Assembly (NCBI RefSeq): GCF_900091845.1
Contig: NZ_FMCI01000217.1
Coordinates: 1 to 49,238 of the forward strand
Reading direction: 5' to 3'
Source: Streptomyces sp. SolWspMP-5a-2
Lineage (GTDB): Bacteria > Actinomycetota > Actinomycetes > Streptomycetales > Streptomycetaceae
Length of the DNA: 49,238 nucleotides
Of the stretch, positions 9,480 through 18,876 are shown piece after piece. Position numbers and translations under genes: made by a program. The notes below the pieces were generated by a model, which had not been told where the DNA came from, ran no database searches, and saw only the letters and a list, made by a program, of their open reading frames with translations. The stretch's first letter is position 1, and each line of letters begins with the position of its first letter.

Positions 9480-10784
9480 CTAGGAGATCCGCACCGGGTT
9501 CACCACGTCCGCGATCAGGACCAGGATGGTGAAGCAGACGAAGATCCCGGCCACCACGTAGGCGACCGGCATGAGCTTCGCCACGTCGAACGGACCGGGG
9601 TCCGGGCGGCGCAGCACCTTGGCCGCGTTGCGGCGCAGCGCCTCCCACAGGGCGCCGGCGATGTGGCCGCCGTCGAGCGGGAGCAGCGGGAGCATGTTGA
9701 ACAGGAACAGCGAGAGGTTGAAGCCCGCGACCAGCATGACGAACATCGCGAGCTGCTGGCTGGCCGGGATGTCGAGGGTGAAGATCTCACCGCCGACGCG
9801 GGCGGCGCCGACCACGCCCATCGGGGAGTCCGCGGCCCGCTTGCCGTCGCCGAAGGCGGCGTCCCAGAGGCCGGGGATCTTGCCGGGCAGGGCCACGATG
9901 GAGTCGACGGCGTCGCCGACGCGGTCGCCCATCCAGGTCACGGAGTCGCCGAAGTCCTGGCGGACGATGCCGGTGGCGGCGCTGAAGCCGAGGAATCCGG
10001 CCTTGACGTACTGGCCCTGGACGATGGCCCCGCCGGAGTCCTTCTTGGCGACCTGGTTGGTGGCGATGGTCGCGTGCAGGGTGAGGTCCTTGCCGTCGCG
10101 CTGGACGACGATCGGGACGTCCTTGCCGGGGTTGGCGCGGATCAGGTCGGAGAGCCTGTCCCAGTCCTGGGTCCGCACCCCGCCGAAGGAGAGGATCTTG
10201 TCGCCCGCCTTGAGCCCCGCGGCGGCGGCCGGGGAGGCGGGGTCGCCGGTCCGGCAGCTGTCGCGGTTCTCGCTCTGCGCGATGACGCACTGGGAGACGG
10301 AGCTGACCGTGGTGGTCTGCTGGGAGATCCCGAAGCCCATCAGGACGACGAAGAACAGCGCGACCGCGAGGACCAGGTTCATGAAGGGGCCCGCGAACAT
10401 CACGATGACCCGCTTCCACGGGGCACGGGTGTAGAAGAGGCGGGTCTCGTCGCCGGGGCGCAGTTCCTCGAAGGCGGCCGAACGGGCGTCCTCGATCATG
10501 CCGCGCCAGGGCGAGGTGGAGCGGGCCTCCAGGCGGCCGTCGGGGCCCGGCGGGAACATGCCGATCATGCGGATGTAGCCGCCGAGCGGGACGGCCTTGA
10601 TCCCGTACTCGGTGTCGCCCTTGGTGCGGGAGAAGATCGTCGGGCCGAAGCCGACCATGTACTGCGGGACCCGGATGCCGAACAGCTTGGCCGTGGAGAG
10701 GTGGCCGAGCTCGTGCCAGGCGATCGAGAACAGCAGGCCGAACGCGAAGACGACTATGCCGAGGATCATCATCAAGGACGTCAT
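9480..10784 (-). CDS. Site-2 (M50) intramembrane metalloprotease, RseP/Rip1 type
   Basis: The 434-residue membrane protein carries HELGH at 24-28 in its first transmembrane helix (zinc site). A PDZ domain follows (from about [16 protein letters not shown]), and near the C-terminus is the third ligand motif ([12 protein letters not shown]) between two further membrane helices. The family cleaves anti-sigma factors and other membrane proteins within the bilayer. The ATG at 10782-10784 overlaps the dxr stop codon by four bases, so it is translationally coupled to dxr, as in many actinobacteria. The substrate is not encoded nearby. Confidence 0.93.
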   Translation of the reverse strand: MTSLMMILGIVVFAFGLLFSIAWHELGHLSTAKLFGIRVPQYMVGFGPTIFSRTKGDTEYGIKAVPLGGYIRMIGMFPPGPDGRLEARSTSPWRGMIEDARSAAFEELRPGDETRLFYTRAPWKRVIVMFAGPFMNLVLAVALFFVVLMGFGISQQTTTVSSVSQCVIAQSENRDSCRTGDPASPAAAAGLKAGDKILSFGGVRTQDWDRLSDLIRANPGKDVPIVVQRDGKDLTLHATIATNQVAKKDSGGAIVQGQYVKAGFLGFSAATGIVRQDFGDSVTWMGDRVGDAVDSIVALPGKIPGLWDAAFGDGKRAADSPMGVVGAARVGGEIFTLDIPASQQLAMFVMLVAGFNLSLFLFNMLPLLPLDGGHIAGALWEALRRNAAKVLRRPDPGPFDVAKLMPVAYVVAGIFVCFTILVLIADVVNPVRIS

Positions 10785-12040
10785 GCACGCGCCTCCGCGG
10801 TCGCCGTCTGCGCTGTCAGTTCCCGGGCACGGGCCCGTGCCCAGGTCTCCGCTTCGAGGACGTCCTGAACGGTGAGCGAGGTTCCCGTGTCCGGGGTGCC
10901 GTGCTCCTCGACCACCCGGGTCACGGTGTCCATGATCCCGTTGAACGGCAGCGCGCCGGCGCGGAAGGCCTCGACGCACTCCTCGTTGGCGGCATTGAAC
11001 ACCGCCGGGGCGGTCCCCGCGAGCCCGCCCACGTGCCTGGCGAGGTTCACCGAGGGGAACGCCTCGTCGTCCAGGGGGAAGAACTCCCAGGTCGACGCCT
11101 TGCTCCAGTCGAACGCGGGGGCCGCGTCCGGTACCCGTTCGGGCCAGCCGAGGCCGATGGCGATCGGCCCACCCATGTCGGGGGGCGTCGCCTGGGCCAG
11201 GGTCGATCCGTCCGTGAACTCCACCATCGAGTGAACATACGACTGGGGGTGCACGACCACCTCAATGCGGTCGAAGGGAATGTCGTAGAGGAGGTGCGCC
11301 TCGATCACCTCCAGGCCCTTGTTGACGAGGGTCGCGGAGTTGATCGTGATCACCGGGCCCATCGCCCAGGTGGGATGGGCGAGGGCCTCCTCGACGGTGA
11401 CGCGGGCCAGGTCGGCCCTGCTCCGGCCGCGGAAGGGGCCGCCGGAGGCGGTGACGACGAGCTTGCGGACGTCGGCGCGGGTGCCGGCGGCCAGGGCCTG
11501 GAAGAGGGCCGCGTGCTCGGAGTCGACCGGGATGATCTGGCCGGGCTCGGCCAGCGCCTTGACCAGGGGTCCGCCCACGATGAGCGACTCCTTGTTGGCG
11601 AGCGCGAGGGTGCGGCCCGCGCCGAGCGCGGCGAGGGTGGGCGCGAGGCCGATGGAGCCGGTGATGCCGTTGAGCACGGTGTGGCAGGCGGTGGCCGCCA
11701 GTTCGGTGGAGGCGTCCGGGCCCGCGAGGATCTCGGGGAGCGGTTCGGTGCCGTAGCGCGCGGAGAGCGCCTCGCGCAGGGCCGGTACGACGCTGTCCCG
11801 GGCGACGGCGACGGTCCGCACCCGCAGCCGGTGGGCCTGCTCGGCGAGCAGGGACAGGCGCCCGCCGTCGGCGGAGATGCCGGTGACCGCGAAGCGGTCG
11901 GGGTTGCGCAGCACGAGGTCGATGGCCTGGGTGCCGATCGACCCGGTGGATCCGAGGATCACCAGATCCTTGGGGCCGCCGCCCGCCACGGGGTCGTAGA
12001 CGCGGTGGGGGTCGGCGAGGGGTGCTGGACTGTCGCTCAT
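10781..12040 (-). CDS. dxr: 1-deoxy-D-xylulose 5-phosphate reductoisomerase
   Basis: The 419-residue enzyme catalyses the first committed MEP-pathway step (DXP to MEP, NADPH-dependent). The N-terminal NADPH site is [13 protein letters not shown] (about residues 26-38). Other family motifs are [34 protein letters not shown] and [21 protein letters not shown], which hold the metal ligands and catalytic loop. The C-terminal domain includes [14 protein letters not shown]. The ATG at 12040 opens a two-gene operon with the site-2 protease. Confidence 0.97.
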   Translation of the reverse strand: MSDSPAPLADPHRVYDPVAGGGPKDLVILGSTGSIGTQAIDLVLRNPDRFAVTGISADGGRLSLLAEQAHRLRVRTVAVARDSVVPALREALSARYGTEPLPEILAGPDASTELAATACHTVLNGITGSIGLAPTLAALGAGRTLALANKESLIVGGPLVKALAEPGQIIPVDSEHAALFQALAAGTRADVRKLVVTASGGPFRGRSRADLARVTVEEALAHPTWAMGPVITINSATLVNKGLEVIEAHLLYDIPFDRIEVVVHPQSYVHSMVEFTDGSTLAQATPPDMGGPIAIGLGWPERVPDAAPAFDWSKASTWEFFPLDDEAFPSVNLARHVGGLAGTAPAVFNAANEECVEAFRAGALPFNGIMDTVTRVVEEHGTPDTGTSLTVQDVLEAETWARARARELTAQTATAEARA

Positions 12041-12136
12041 CCCCCCATTGTTGCCGTATCCGGAGGGTGGCAGGACAGGGCGTCCCTCGGGCGGGTGGCT
12101 TGTCGCTCCTTGGGTCGATTGCAGGGAAAACCGCCT

Positions 12137-12165
12137 TTGTCAGATCCGGGTGAAGATCCTGTGAT
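12137..12165 (+). promoter_or_regulatory. Candidate promoter for the lamin-tail-domain gene
   Basis: TTGTCA (12137-12142) and TGTGAT (12160-12165) are spaced by 17 bp, about 60 bp ahead of the start codon. The -10 is imperfect, so this is a modest prediction. Confidence 0.35.
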
Positions 12166-12226
12166 AGCACTTGGCCTACCGGTCGGCGGACGACCGACCG
12201 GCGAACGGACATCCGGGGGGATATCC

Positions 12227-12676
12227 ATGCGCATGCGCGCCGCTCTGCCCGCTCTCGCGGGCGCCGCCGTCCTGACCGGCACCCTGCTCAGCTCGCCCGC
12301 CGAGGCCGCCGGCGGGGTCGTCATCCACCACGTCTGGTTCGACAGCCCCGGCCCCGACGATCGCTCGAACCGGAGCCTGAACGCCGAGTGGGTGCAGATC
12401 AGGAACACCGGCCGGTCCGCCGTCGCCCTCAAGGGCTGGGTCCTCAAGGACGCCTCGAACCACCGGTACACCTTCAAGGACGTCAGGATCGGGGCCGGGA
12501 AGTACATGAAGATCCGGACCGGCAAGGGCACGGACACCGCGTCGGACAAGTTCCAGAACCGGCGGGCGTACGTCTGGAACAACACCAGCGACACCGCGAC
12601 GCTGACCAGGGCCGGCGGCAGCAAGGTCGACTCCTGCTCGTGGACGACGCGGGACCCGAGCGACAAGTACTGCTAG
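12227..12676 (+). CDS. Secreted lamin-tail-domain protein
   Basis: The 149-residue protein starts with a Sec signal peptide (MRMRAALPALAGAAVL ... SSPAEAAGG). The mature part is one lamin-tail (LTD, immunoglobulin-like) domain: NAEWVQIRNTGRSAVALKGWVLKD is followed by YTFKDVRIGAGKYMKIRTG and NNTSDTATLTRAGG. Two Cys near the C-terminus (CSW ... KYC) could form a disulfide. Bacterial LTD proteins are often secreted and associated with nucleases or the envelope; the function here is unknown. The ATG at 12227 follows a GGGGGG ribosome-binding stretch. Confidence 0.85.
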   Translation: MRMRAALPALAGAAVLTGTLLSSPAEAAGGVVIHHVWFDSPGPDDRSNRSLNAEWVQIRNTGRSAVALKGWVLKDASNHRYTFKDVRIGAGKYMKIRTGKGTDTASDKFQNRRAYVWNNTSDTATLTRAGGSKVDSCSWTTRDPSDKYC

Positions 12677-12691
12677 GGCGCCCCGCGGGGC

Positions 12692-12721
12692 GGGCCCGTC
12701 GCCGGGGAGGACGGCGGGCCC
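12692..12721. terminator. Hairpin between convergent genes
   Basis: GGGCCC at both ends plus an imperfect inner stem lies between the convergent lamin-tail gene and the acyl-CoA dehydrogenase gene. It probably terminates both. Confidence 0.5.
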
Positions 12722-12727
12722 GGTCGG

Positions 12728-14662
12728 TCAGCCGATCTTCCGGTGCGCGTTCTCCTCCCGCGAGGGCCCCGGATCGGTCGCCGCGATCCAGGGGCCCTCC
12801 CCCGAGGGGTCGACGACGCCGTCCTCCAGCCAGGTGTAGGTGCCCGCGAGGACCCCCTCGACGACCTTGCGGTCCAGGTCGTCGGTGTTGGTCCACAGCC
12901 GTCCGAAGAGTTCCTCGACGCGGATGCGGGACTGTCGGCAGAAGGCGTCGGCGAGCTGGTACGCCTCGCGGCCGTGTTCGCCCCTGGCGCGCAGGAGTTC
13001 GGCCCGTACGCAGGCCGCGCTCATCGCGAACAGTTCGGCGCCGATGTCGACGATCCGGCCGAGGAAGCCCTGCTTGGTCTCCATCCGGCCCTGCCAGCGG
13101 GACATGCCGTAGAAGGTGGCGCGGGCCAGCCTCCGGGCGGTCCGCTCCACGTAGCGCAGATGCCGGGAGAGGTCGGTCCCGTGGCGGAACTCCCCGTAGG
13201 CGCCCGGGAGCTGGCCCTGTCCGGCGACCAGCCTGGGCAGCCATCTGGCGTAGAAGACCCCGGCGTTCGCGCCCGCCCGCGCCTTGTCCTGGAGGGACGC
13301 CTCGGGGTCGATGAGGTTCCCGGCCACGGCGAGGTGGGCGTCGACGGCCTCCCGCGCGATCAGCAGGTGCATGATCTCGGTGGAGCCCTCGAAGATGCGG
13401 TTGATGCGCAGGTCCCGCAGCAACTGCTCGGCGGGGACGGCCCGTTCGCCGCGGGCGGCGAGGGAGGCGGCGGTCTCGAAGCCCCGGCCGCCGCGGAGCT
13501 GGACCAGTTCGTCGGCGATCCGCCAGCCCATCTCGGAGGCGTACAGCTTGGCAAGCGCGCCCTCGATGCGGATGTCGTTGCGGTCCTCGTCGGCCATCTG
13601 GCTGGACAGGTCGAGGACGGCCTCCAGGGCGAAGGTGGTGGCCGCGATGAAGGAGATCTTCGCGCCGACCGCCTCGTGGTGGGCGAGCGGCTTGCCCCAC
13701 TGCTCGCGGGCGGCCGACCACTCGCGGGCGATCTTCAGGCACCACTTGCCCGCCGCCACGCAGGACGCGGGGAGCGAGAGCCTGCCGGTGTTGAGGGTGG
13801 TCAGGGCGATCTTGAGTCCGGCGCCCTCGGGGCCGATGCGGTGGGCGGCCGGGACCCGGACCCGGTGGAAGCGGGTGACGCCGTTCTCGATGCCGCGCAG
13901 GCCCATGAAGGCGTTGCGGTTCTCGACGGTGACCCCGGGCGAGTCGGCCTCCACCACGAAGGCGGTGATGCCGCCCTTGTGGCCCTCGCTCCTCGGTACC
14001 CTGGCCATCACCACCAGCAGGTCGGCGACGACGCCGTTGGTGGTCCACAGCTTCACGCCGTCGAGGAGGTAGTCGTCGCCGTCGGGGACCGCGCTCGCGG
14101 CCAGGCGGGCCGGGTCGGAGCCGACGTCGGGCTCGGTGAGCAGGAAGGCGCTGATGTCGGTGCGGGCGCAGCGGGGCAGGAAGGCCCGCTTCTGCTCGTC
14201 GGTGCCGAACAGCTTCACCGGCTGCGGGACGCCGATCGACTGGTGGGCGGAGAGCAGCACGCCGACCGCAGGGGAGGCCGAGCCGACCAAGGCGAGCGCC
14301 TTGTTGTAGTACACCTGGGTGAGGCCGAGGCCGCCGTACTCGGGGGCGATCTTCATGCCGAGGGCGCCGAGTTCCTTGAGTCCCTCGACGACCTCGTCGG
14401 GGATGCGCGCCTCGCGTTCGACAAGGGCGCCGTCGATCCGGGTCTCGCAGAAGTCGCGGAGCCGGACGAGGAACTCCTCGCCGCGCCGGACGTCCTCGGC
14501 GGCGGGGGTGGGGTGCGGGTGGACCAGGTCGAGCCGGAAGCGGCCGAGGAACAGCTCCTTGGCGAAGCTGGGCTTGCGCCACTCCTGGTCGCGGGCCGCC
14601 TCGGCCACCGCGCGGGCCTCGCGCTCGGAGACGGTGGGTCTGCTGCTGGGTGGTGCGGACAT
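12728..14662 (-). CDS. Acyl-CoA dehydrogenase, long (VLCAD-like) type
   Basis: The 644-residue FAD enzyme introduces the 2,3-double bond in fatty acyl-CoA during beta-oxidation. The N-terminal helical domain and middle beta domain (FLLTEPDVGSDPARLA, LWTTNGVVADLLVVM) are followed by the C-terminal helical domain. The catalytic base is probably Glu425 in RIFEGSTEIM, the VLCAD/ACAD9 position. About 170 extra C-terminal residues also match the long VLCAD-like architecture. The ATG at 14660-14662 is chosen because GAGG lies eight bases upstream; the in-frame GTG nine bases earlier overlaps that GAGG. It is divergent from the xyloglucan regulator and probably unrelated to it. Confidence 0.92.
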   Translation of the reverse strand: MSAPPSSRPTVSEREARAVAEAARDQEWRKPSFAKELFLGRFRLDLVHPHPTPAAEDVRRGEEFLVRLRDFCETRIDGALVEREARIPDEVVEGLKELGALGMKIAPEYGGLGLTQVYYNKALALVGSASPAVGVLLSAHQSIGVPQPVKLFGTDEQKRAFLPRCARTDISAFLLTEPDVGSDPARLAASAVPDGDDYLLDGVKLWTTNGVVADLLVVMARVPRSEGHKGGITAFVVEADSPGVTVENRNAFMGLRGIENGVTRFHRVRVPAAHRIGPEGAGLKIALTTLNTGRLSLPASCVAAGKWCLKIAREWSAAREQWGKPLAHHEAVGAKISFIAATTFALEAVLDLSSQMADEDRNDIRIEGALAKLYASEMGWRIADELVQLRGGRGFETAASLAARGERAVPAEQLLRDLRINRIFEGSTEIMHLLIAREAVDAHLAVAGNLIDPEASLQDKARAGANAGVFYARWLPRLVAGQGQLPGAYGEFRHGTDLSRHLRYVERTARRLARATFYGMSRWQGRMETKQGFLGRIVDIGAELFAMSAACVRAELLRARGEHGREAYQLADAFCRQSRIRVEELFGRLWTNTDDLDRKVVEGVLAGTYTWLEDGVVDPSGEGPWIAATDPGPSREENAHRKIG

Positions 14663-14822
14663 GGGGTCCACCTCGTCGCGGATCGGGATCGTGGTCCTGT
14701 CTGGCTACCGACGGGTGCTACCTGAACGTATGTACCGGATCCGGGGCGGGGCCACCACCCCGCGCGCGGCCGTTCGGCGCAGGGGCGCGGCGGGCGGTCC
14801 GGCGCGGGTGCGGGAATCGGAG

Positions 14823-14836
14823 TCGAAGCGCTTCGA
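14823..14836. promoter_or_regulatory. LacI-family operator O1 (lacI promoter)
   Basis: The sequence is TCGAAGCGCTTCGA, a perfect 14-bp palindrome with the central CG typical of LacI-family sites. It is part of a 16-bp perfect palindrome, GTCGAAGCGCTTCGAC. It lies just upstream of the predicted -35 of the regulator gene. The same word recurs at 26877 and 27058 and, with two changes, at 14912. Confidence 0.8.
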
Positions 14837-14843
14837 CAGCCTA

Positions 14844-14872
14844 TGGACACCCCCTCGGAGGGGAGCTACTGT
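14844..14872 (+). promoter_or_regulatory. Candidate promoter of the lacI-GH31 unit
   Basis: TGGACA (14844-14849) and TACTGT (14867-14872) are spaced by 17 bp. They lie between operators O1 and O2 and about 70 bp upstream of the start codon. Confidence 0.5.
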
Positions 14873-14911
14873 CGAACCACCCTCACCTGCCCCTGTACAC
14901 CCCGCGCACTG

Positions 14912-14925
14912 TCGAAGCGCTTCAC
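14912..14925. promoter_or_regulatory. LacI-family operator O2 (variant)
   Basis: TCGAAGCGCTTCAC matches the operator at 12 of 14 positions, with the deviation in the last two bases. It is 89 bp downstream of O1 and ends 16 bases before the regulator start codon. Bound repressor would sit between the promoter and the gene. Confidence 0.65.
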
Positions 14926-14941
14926 ACGCTGGGAGAGCTGG

Positions 14942-15961
14942 ATGGTCACCCTCGCCGAGGTCGCCCAGCACGCCGGAGTCTCGGCGAGCACGGTGAGCTA
15001 TGTCCTCAGCGGCAAGCGGTCCATCTCCTCCACCACCCGCACCCGGGTCGAGGAGTCGATCCGGGAGCTGGGCTACCACCCGAACGCGGGGGCGCGGGCG
15101 CTGGCCAGCAGCAGGTCGAACATCATCGCGCTGATGGTGCCGCTGCGCACCGACATGTACGTGCCGGTGATGATGGAGATCGCCATCGCGGTCGCCACCG
15201 CGGCCCGCGCCCACGGCTACGACGTCCTGCTGCTGACCGGCGAGGAGGGCCCGGACGCGGTCCGCCGGGTCGCCGGCAGCGGGCTGGCCGACGCGATGAT
15301 CCTGATGGACGTCGAACTGGACGACGAGCGGCTGCCGTTGCTGCGCGGCACCGACCAGCCGTCGGTGCTGATCGGGCTGCCCGCCGACACCGCCGGGCTC
15401 ACCTGTGTCGACCTCGACTTCCGGGCGACCGGCGCGCTGTGCGTGGAGCACCTGGCGCTGCTCGGCCACCGCGACATCGCTGTCATCGGCGAGGCCGCCG
15501 CCGTCTACGAGCGGCACACCGGTTTCGCCGAACGGACCCTGGACGGACTCCGGTCCCGGGCCTCGGAGCTGGGCGTGCGGCTGCTGCACCGGCCGTGCGA
15601 GGGCGGCTACGACGCGATGGCCGCGACGCTCGCCCGGGTGCTGGACGAGCGGCCGGGCACCACCGGGTTCGTGGTGCAGAACGAGTCGGCGGTGGAGCCG
15701 CTGCTCGCGCTGCTGCGCCAGCAGGGCCGGGCGGTGCCGGAGGACGTGTCGGTGGTCGCCGTCTGCCCCGAGCAGGTCGCCGTGCAGGCGTCCGTGCGGC
15801 TGACCTCCGTCGCCATCCCGGCCCAGGAGATGGGCCGCAGCGCCGTCGAGCAGCTCGTGGCCAAGCTCGACGGCCGGGGCAGCGACGACGTCGTGCTGAT
15901 CGCACCCGAGTTGACGGTCAGGGCCAGCACGGGTCCGGCGCCCGCCGCCACCCCCGCCTGA
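14942..15961 (+). CDS. LacI-family transcriptional repressor of the xyloglucan locus
   Basis: The 339-residue regulator has an N-terminal LacI helix-turn-helix (VTLAEVAQHAGVSASTVSYVLSGKRSIS) with hinge helix NAGARALASSRS. A periplasmic-binding-protein-like sensor domain follows. The ATG at 14942 follows GGGAGAG. Two copies of the locus operator flank its promoter, suggesting autoregulation. The GH31 gene follows after 67 bp on the same strand. The likely inducer is an imported xyloglucan oligosaccharide or its product; this is inference from context. It resembles CebR-type cellobiose regulators, but the operator core differs from the known CebR site (TGGGAGCGCTCCCA). Confidence 0.9.
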   Translation: MVTLAEVAQHAGVSASTVSYVLSGKRSISSTTRTRVEESIRELGYHPNAGARALASSRSNIIALMVPLRTDMYVPVMMEIAIAVATAARAHGYDVLLLTGEEGPDAVRRVAGSGLADAMILMDVELDDERLPLLRGTDQPSVLIGLPADTAGLTCVDLDFRATGALCVEHLALLGHRDIAVIGEAAAVYERHTGFAERTLDGLRSRASELGVRLLHRPCEGGYDAMAATLARVLDERPGTTGFVVQNESAVEPLLALLRQQGRAVPEDVSVVAVCPEQVAVQASVRLTSVAIPAQEMGRSAVEQLVAKLDGRGSDDVVLIAPELTVRASTGPAPAATPA

Positions 15962-16028
15962 CCCGTCCGCGCACCGCCCGCACGCCCTCCGGGGCACCCC
16001 CCTGTCTCCACGTCGAGGAGCACCCCAC

Positions 16029-18077
16029 GTGAATCAGCCTGCCGAGAACCAGTCACCGGGCACGGTCAGCCTGGCCCAGTCGTCGCCCACCGTCGGCACC
16101 TTCCGCGAGCGGGACGGCGCGCTGGAGTGGAGCGGACGTCAGGAGACCCTGCGGATCGAGCCGTGGGGTCCGGACGCGGTCCGGGTCAGGGCCCGCCTCG
16201 GCGGCCCCCTCGTCGAGGACCTGCCGGGCGCGCTGCTCGACACCCCGCCGGAGTCCTCGTCCTGCGTCAAAGCCGGTGAGACATCGGGGCAGTTGACGGT
16301 CGGCGCGCTCACCGTGGAGGTGGACTCCGAGGGGCAGATCCGGTTCCTGCGCACCGAGGACCGCGGCGAACTGCTCGCCGAGCAGCGCGCCCACTTCTGG
16401 TGGCCGGGCCCGCGCCTGTACACGCCGGTCGGCGGCGGGCGGCACCGCCTGGAGCAGCGGTTCGCCGCCTACGACGACGAGAAGCTGTACGGCCTCGGCC
16501 AGCACCAGCACGGGCGGCTCGACCAGAAGGGCCTGGTGGTGGACCTGGTGCAGCGCAACGCGGAGGTCTCCGTGCCGGTGCTGTCCTCCAGCCGGGGCTA
16601 CACCCTGCTGTGGAACAACCCGGCGATCGGGCGGGTGGAGCTGGCGGGCAACGGCACCCGGTGGGTGGCCGACGCGGCGCGGCAGATCGACTACTGGATC
16701 ACCGCGGGCTCCCCCGCCGACGGGCAGCGCCGCTACAGCGCGGTCACCGGACGGACCCCGATGCTGCCCGCGTGGGCGGCCGGGTTCTGGCAGTGCAAGC
16801 TGCGCTACCGCACCCAGGACGAACTGCTCGCCGTGGCACGGGAGTACAAGCGGCGCGGGCTGCCGATCTCGGCGATCGTCTGCGACTTCTTCCACTGGAC
16901 GCACCTGGGCGAGTGGAGGTTCGACCCGGCGGAGTGGCCCGACCCGGCGGCGATGGTGCGTGAACTGGACGCGCTGGGCATCACGTTGGTGGTGAGCGTG
17001 TGGCCCTCGGTGTCGCCGCTCAGCGAGAACCACCGGCCGATGGAGCAGAACGGTCACCTCATCGGCACCGAGTACGGTCCGGTGGCGCACGCCGACTGGC
17101 CGGACAAGGGGGTCGCCTCCACCGTCCAGGTCGCCTTCTACGACGCCACCCACCCGGGGGCCCGGGAGTTCGTGTGGTCCAGGATCAAGGAGAACTACCT
17201 CGACCCGTACGGCATCTCGGCGTTCTGGCTGGACGCCTGCGAGCCGGAGCTGAAGCCGGGTTTCCAGGAGAACCTGCGCTACTGGGCGGGTCCCGGCCTG
17301 GAGGTCGGCAACTGTTACCCGGCGGAGAACTCCCGCGCCTTCTACGAGGGGCTGCGGGCGTCCGGGCGGGACGAGGTGATCACCCTCAACCGCTCGGCGT
17401 GGGCGGGCAGTCAGCGCTACGGCGCCGCGGTGTGGTCCGGTGACATCGGCACCGACTTCCCGACCCTGCGCCGGCAGATCGCGGCGGGGCTCAACACGTC
17501 GATGTCCGGCATCCCGTGGTGGAACACGGACATCGGCGGCTTCCACGGCGGCGACCCGGACGACCCGGCGTACCGGGAGGTGATGGTCCGCTGGTTCCAG
17601 TTCGGCGCGCTCTCCCCGGTGATGCGGCTGCACGGCTTCCGCGACCCGGGGACGCCGCTGGGCCCGGAGATGACCGGCGGGCCCAACGAGGTCTGGTCGT
17701 ACGGCCCGGAGGCGGGCGCGATCCTGGAGCGGTACCTGCGGCTGCGGGAGCGGCTGCGGCCGTACGTCCTGGACGTGATGCGGCAGGCGCACGAGGAGGG
17801 GCTGCCGGTGATGCGCCCGCTGTTCCTGGAGTTCCCCGGCGACGCGGCGGCCTGGTCCGTGGACGACGCCTACCTCTTCGGCCCTGACCTGCTGGTCGCG
17901 CCGGTCCTCGACGCGGGCGCCAGGGCCCGGGACGTCCACCTGCCCGCCGGGGCGACCTGGACGGACGCCTGGACCGGCGCCGTTTACGAGGGCGGTGGGG
18001 TGGTCACCGTCGACGCGCCGCTGGAGCGCATCCCGCTCTTCCTGCGGGACGGGGCGTCGCTGCCGGTGGCCGGGTAG
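16029..18077 (+). CDS. GH31 glycosidase, probable alpha-xylosidase
   Basis: The 682-residue GH31 enzyme has no signal peptide. The N-terminal beta-sandwich contains LYGLGQHQHGRLDQKG. In the barrel the nucleophile is predicted as Asp402 in FWLDACEPE and the acid/base as Asp472 in VWSGDIGTDF. The DxxEPE form of the nucleophile motif is the one seen in alpha-xylosidase-like (YicI-related) members rather than in starch alpha-glucosidases. GTG at 16029 has GAGGAG upstream. The expected role is removal of alpha-1,6-xylose from xyloglucan oligosaccharides in the cytoplasm. Alpha-glucosidase activity cannot be excluded from sequence alone. Confidence 0.85.
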   Translation: MNQPAENQSPGTVSLAQSSPTVGTFRERDGALEWSGRQETLRIEPWGPDAVRVRARLGGPLVEDLPGALLDTPPESSSCVKAGETSGQLTVGALTVEVDSEGQIRFLRTEDRGELLAEQRAHFWWPGPRLYTPVGGGRHRLEQRFAAYDDEKLYGLGQHQHGRLDQKGLVVDLVQRNAEVSVPVLSSSRGYTLLWNNPAIGRVELAGNGTRWVADAARQIDYWITAGSPADGQRRYSAVTGRTPMLPAWAAGFWQCKLRYRTQDELLAVAREYKRRGLPISAIVCDFFHWTHLGEWRFDPAEWPDPAAMVRELDALGITLVVSVWPSVSPLSENHRPMEQNGHLIGTEYGPVAHADWPDKGVASTVQVAFYDATHPGAREFVWSRIKENYLDPYGISAFWLDACEPELKPGFQENLRYWAGPGLEVGNCYPAENSRAFYEGLRASGRDEVITLNRSAWAGSQRYGAAVWSGDIGTDFPTLRRQIAAGLNTSMSGIPWWNTDIGGFHGGDPDDPAYREVMVRWFQFGALSPVMRLHGFRDPGTPLGPEMTGGPNEVWSYGPEAGAILERYLRLRERLRPYVLDVMRQAHEEGLPVMRPLFLEFPGDAAAWSVDDAYLFGPDLLVAPVLDAGARARDVHLPAGATWTDAWTGAVYEGGGVVTVDAPLERIPLFLRDGASLPVAG

Positions 18078-18084
18078 CGGCCCG

Positions 18085-18120
18085 CCCGGGGGCGGGGACC
18101 GGTGCGGCCCCGCCCCCGGG
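18085..18120. terminator. Bidirectional terminator between GH31 and GH12
   Basis: A perfect 13-bp GC stem (18085-18097 with 18108-18120) closes a 10-base loop. It lies between two convergent genes, so it ends both the lacI-GH31 unit and the importer/glycosidase operon. Confidence 0.8.
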
Positions 18121-18127
18121 AACGGGG

Positions 18128-18841
18128 TCAACTGCTGCTGACCGTCAGGTTGTTGGTGGTGAAGTCCAGGCCGCCCGAGGACGAGGTGATCTCGTAGCCG
18201 AACTGGACGTCGCCGATCGTCTCGTTGCCGAACCAGCCCTTGGTGTCCTTGATCCACTTCAGGATCGGCAGGACGTCGACCGTGCCGGAGGTCGAGTTGG
18301 AGGTGCGGACGAAGGAGAAGACCTGGTTGGCGCCGTTGCTGCCCTTGTAGACGGTCCAGGTGTGGCCGCCGAGGGTCAGGTTGCCCTGCGAGGTGCCGAG
18401 CGGCCCGACCGCGCCGGTCTTGTTGACCCACAGCATGATCTCGTAGTCGTAGTCGGTGTCCCAGATGTCGTACGAGGTGTTGTACGCGCCGGAGGACGGG
18501 ACCGTGACGTTGTAGCTGCTGGTGAGCGAGGCGAGCGAGGTGATCGACTTGTTGATCACCTTCTTGGAGTTCGGGTAGGACTTGATGCCGCCGGTGTTGG
18601 GGTGGTTCGCCCAGACGCCCCAGTTGGTACCGGAGTTGGCCCAGACGCACTGGCTGCCCGCGCCCGAACCCCAGATGTTGTTGTAGAGCGTGTAGCCGTT
18701 GAGCGTGGTGTTGCCCCACTGGTCGCAGGAGTTCCAGACGGCCGCCGATGCGGGCGCGGAGGCGACGCCGACGGTGAAGCCGAGGGCGACGGCGGGGGCC
18801 AGCAGGACCTTGCCGATCCTGCTCAGGGTGGTCGGTGCCAT
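18128..18841 (-). CDS. Secreted GH12 endoglucanase/xyloglucanase
   Basis: The 237-residue protein has a Sec signal peptide ending near ASAPASAA. The mature GH12 jelly-roll starts at VWNSCDQWGNTTLNGYTLYN. The nucleophile is predicted as Glu134 (YDYEIMLWV) and the acid/base as Glu217 (FGYEIT). There is no cellulose-binding module or linker, unlike many Streptomyces cellulases, and the N-terminal SCDQWGN resembles xyloglucan-specific GH12 enzymes. It is the only secreted enzyme of the locus and the last gene of the six-gene operon, 35 bp behind GH95. Its own RBS (GGAAGG) is good, but no separate promoter or operator was seen. Plain beta-glucanase activity is the alternative. Confidence 0.85.
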   Translation of the reverse strand: MAPTTLSRIGKVLLAPAVALGFTVGVASAPASAAVWNSCDQWGNTTLNGYTLYNNIWGSGAGSQCVWANSGTNWGVWANHPNTGGIKSYPNSKKVINKSITSLASLTSSYNVTVPSSGAYNTSYDIWDTDYDYEIMLWVNKTGAVGPLGTSQGNLTLGGHTWTVYKGSNGANQVFSFVRTSNSTSGTVDVLPILKWIKDTKGWFGNETIGDVQFGYEITSSSGGLDFTTNNLTVSSS

Positions 18842-18876
18842 GGTGTCCCTTCCATGGGTGGGGGGAGGTACCCGGG

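Noticed and set aside
12483..14582. Long minus-strand frame within the acyl-CoA dehydrogenase gene
   Set aside because: It is a frame-shifted shadow of the dehydrogenase, Arg/Pro-rich and without domains.
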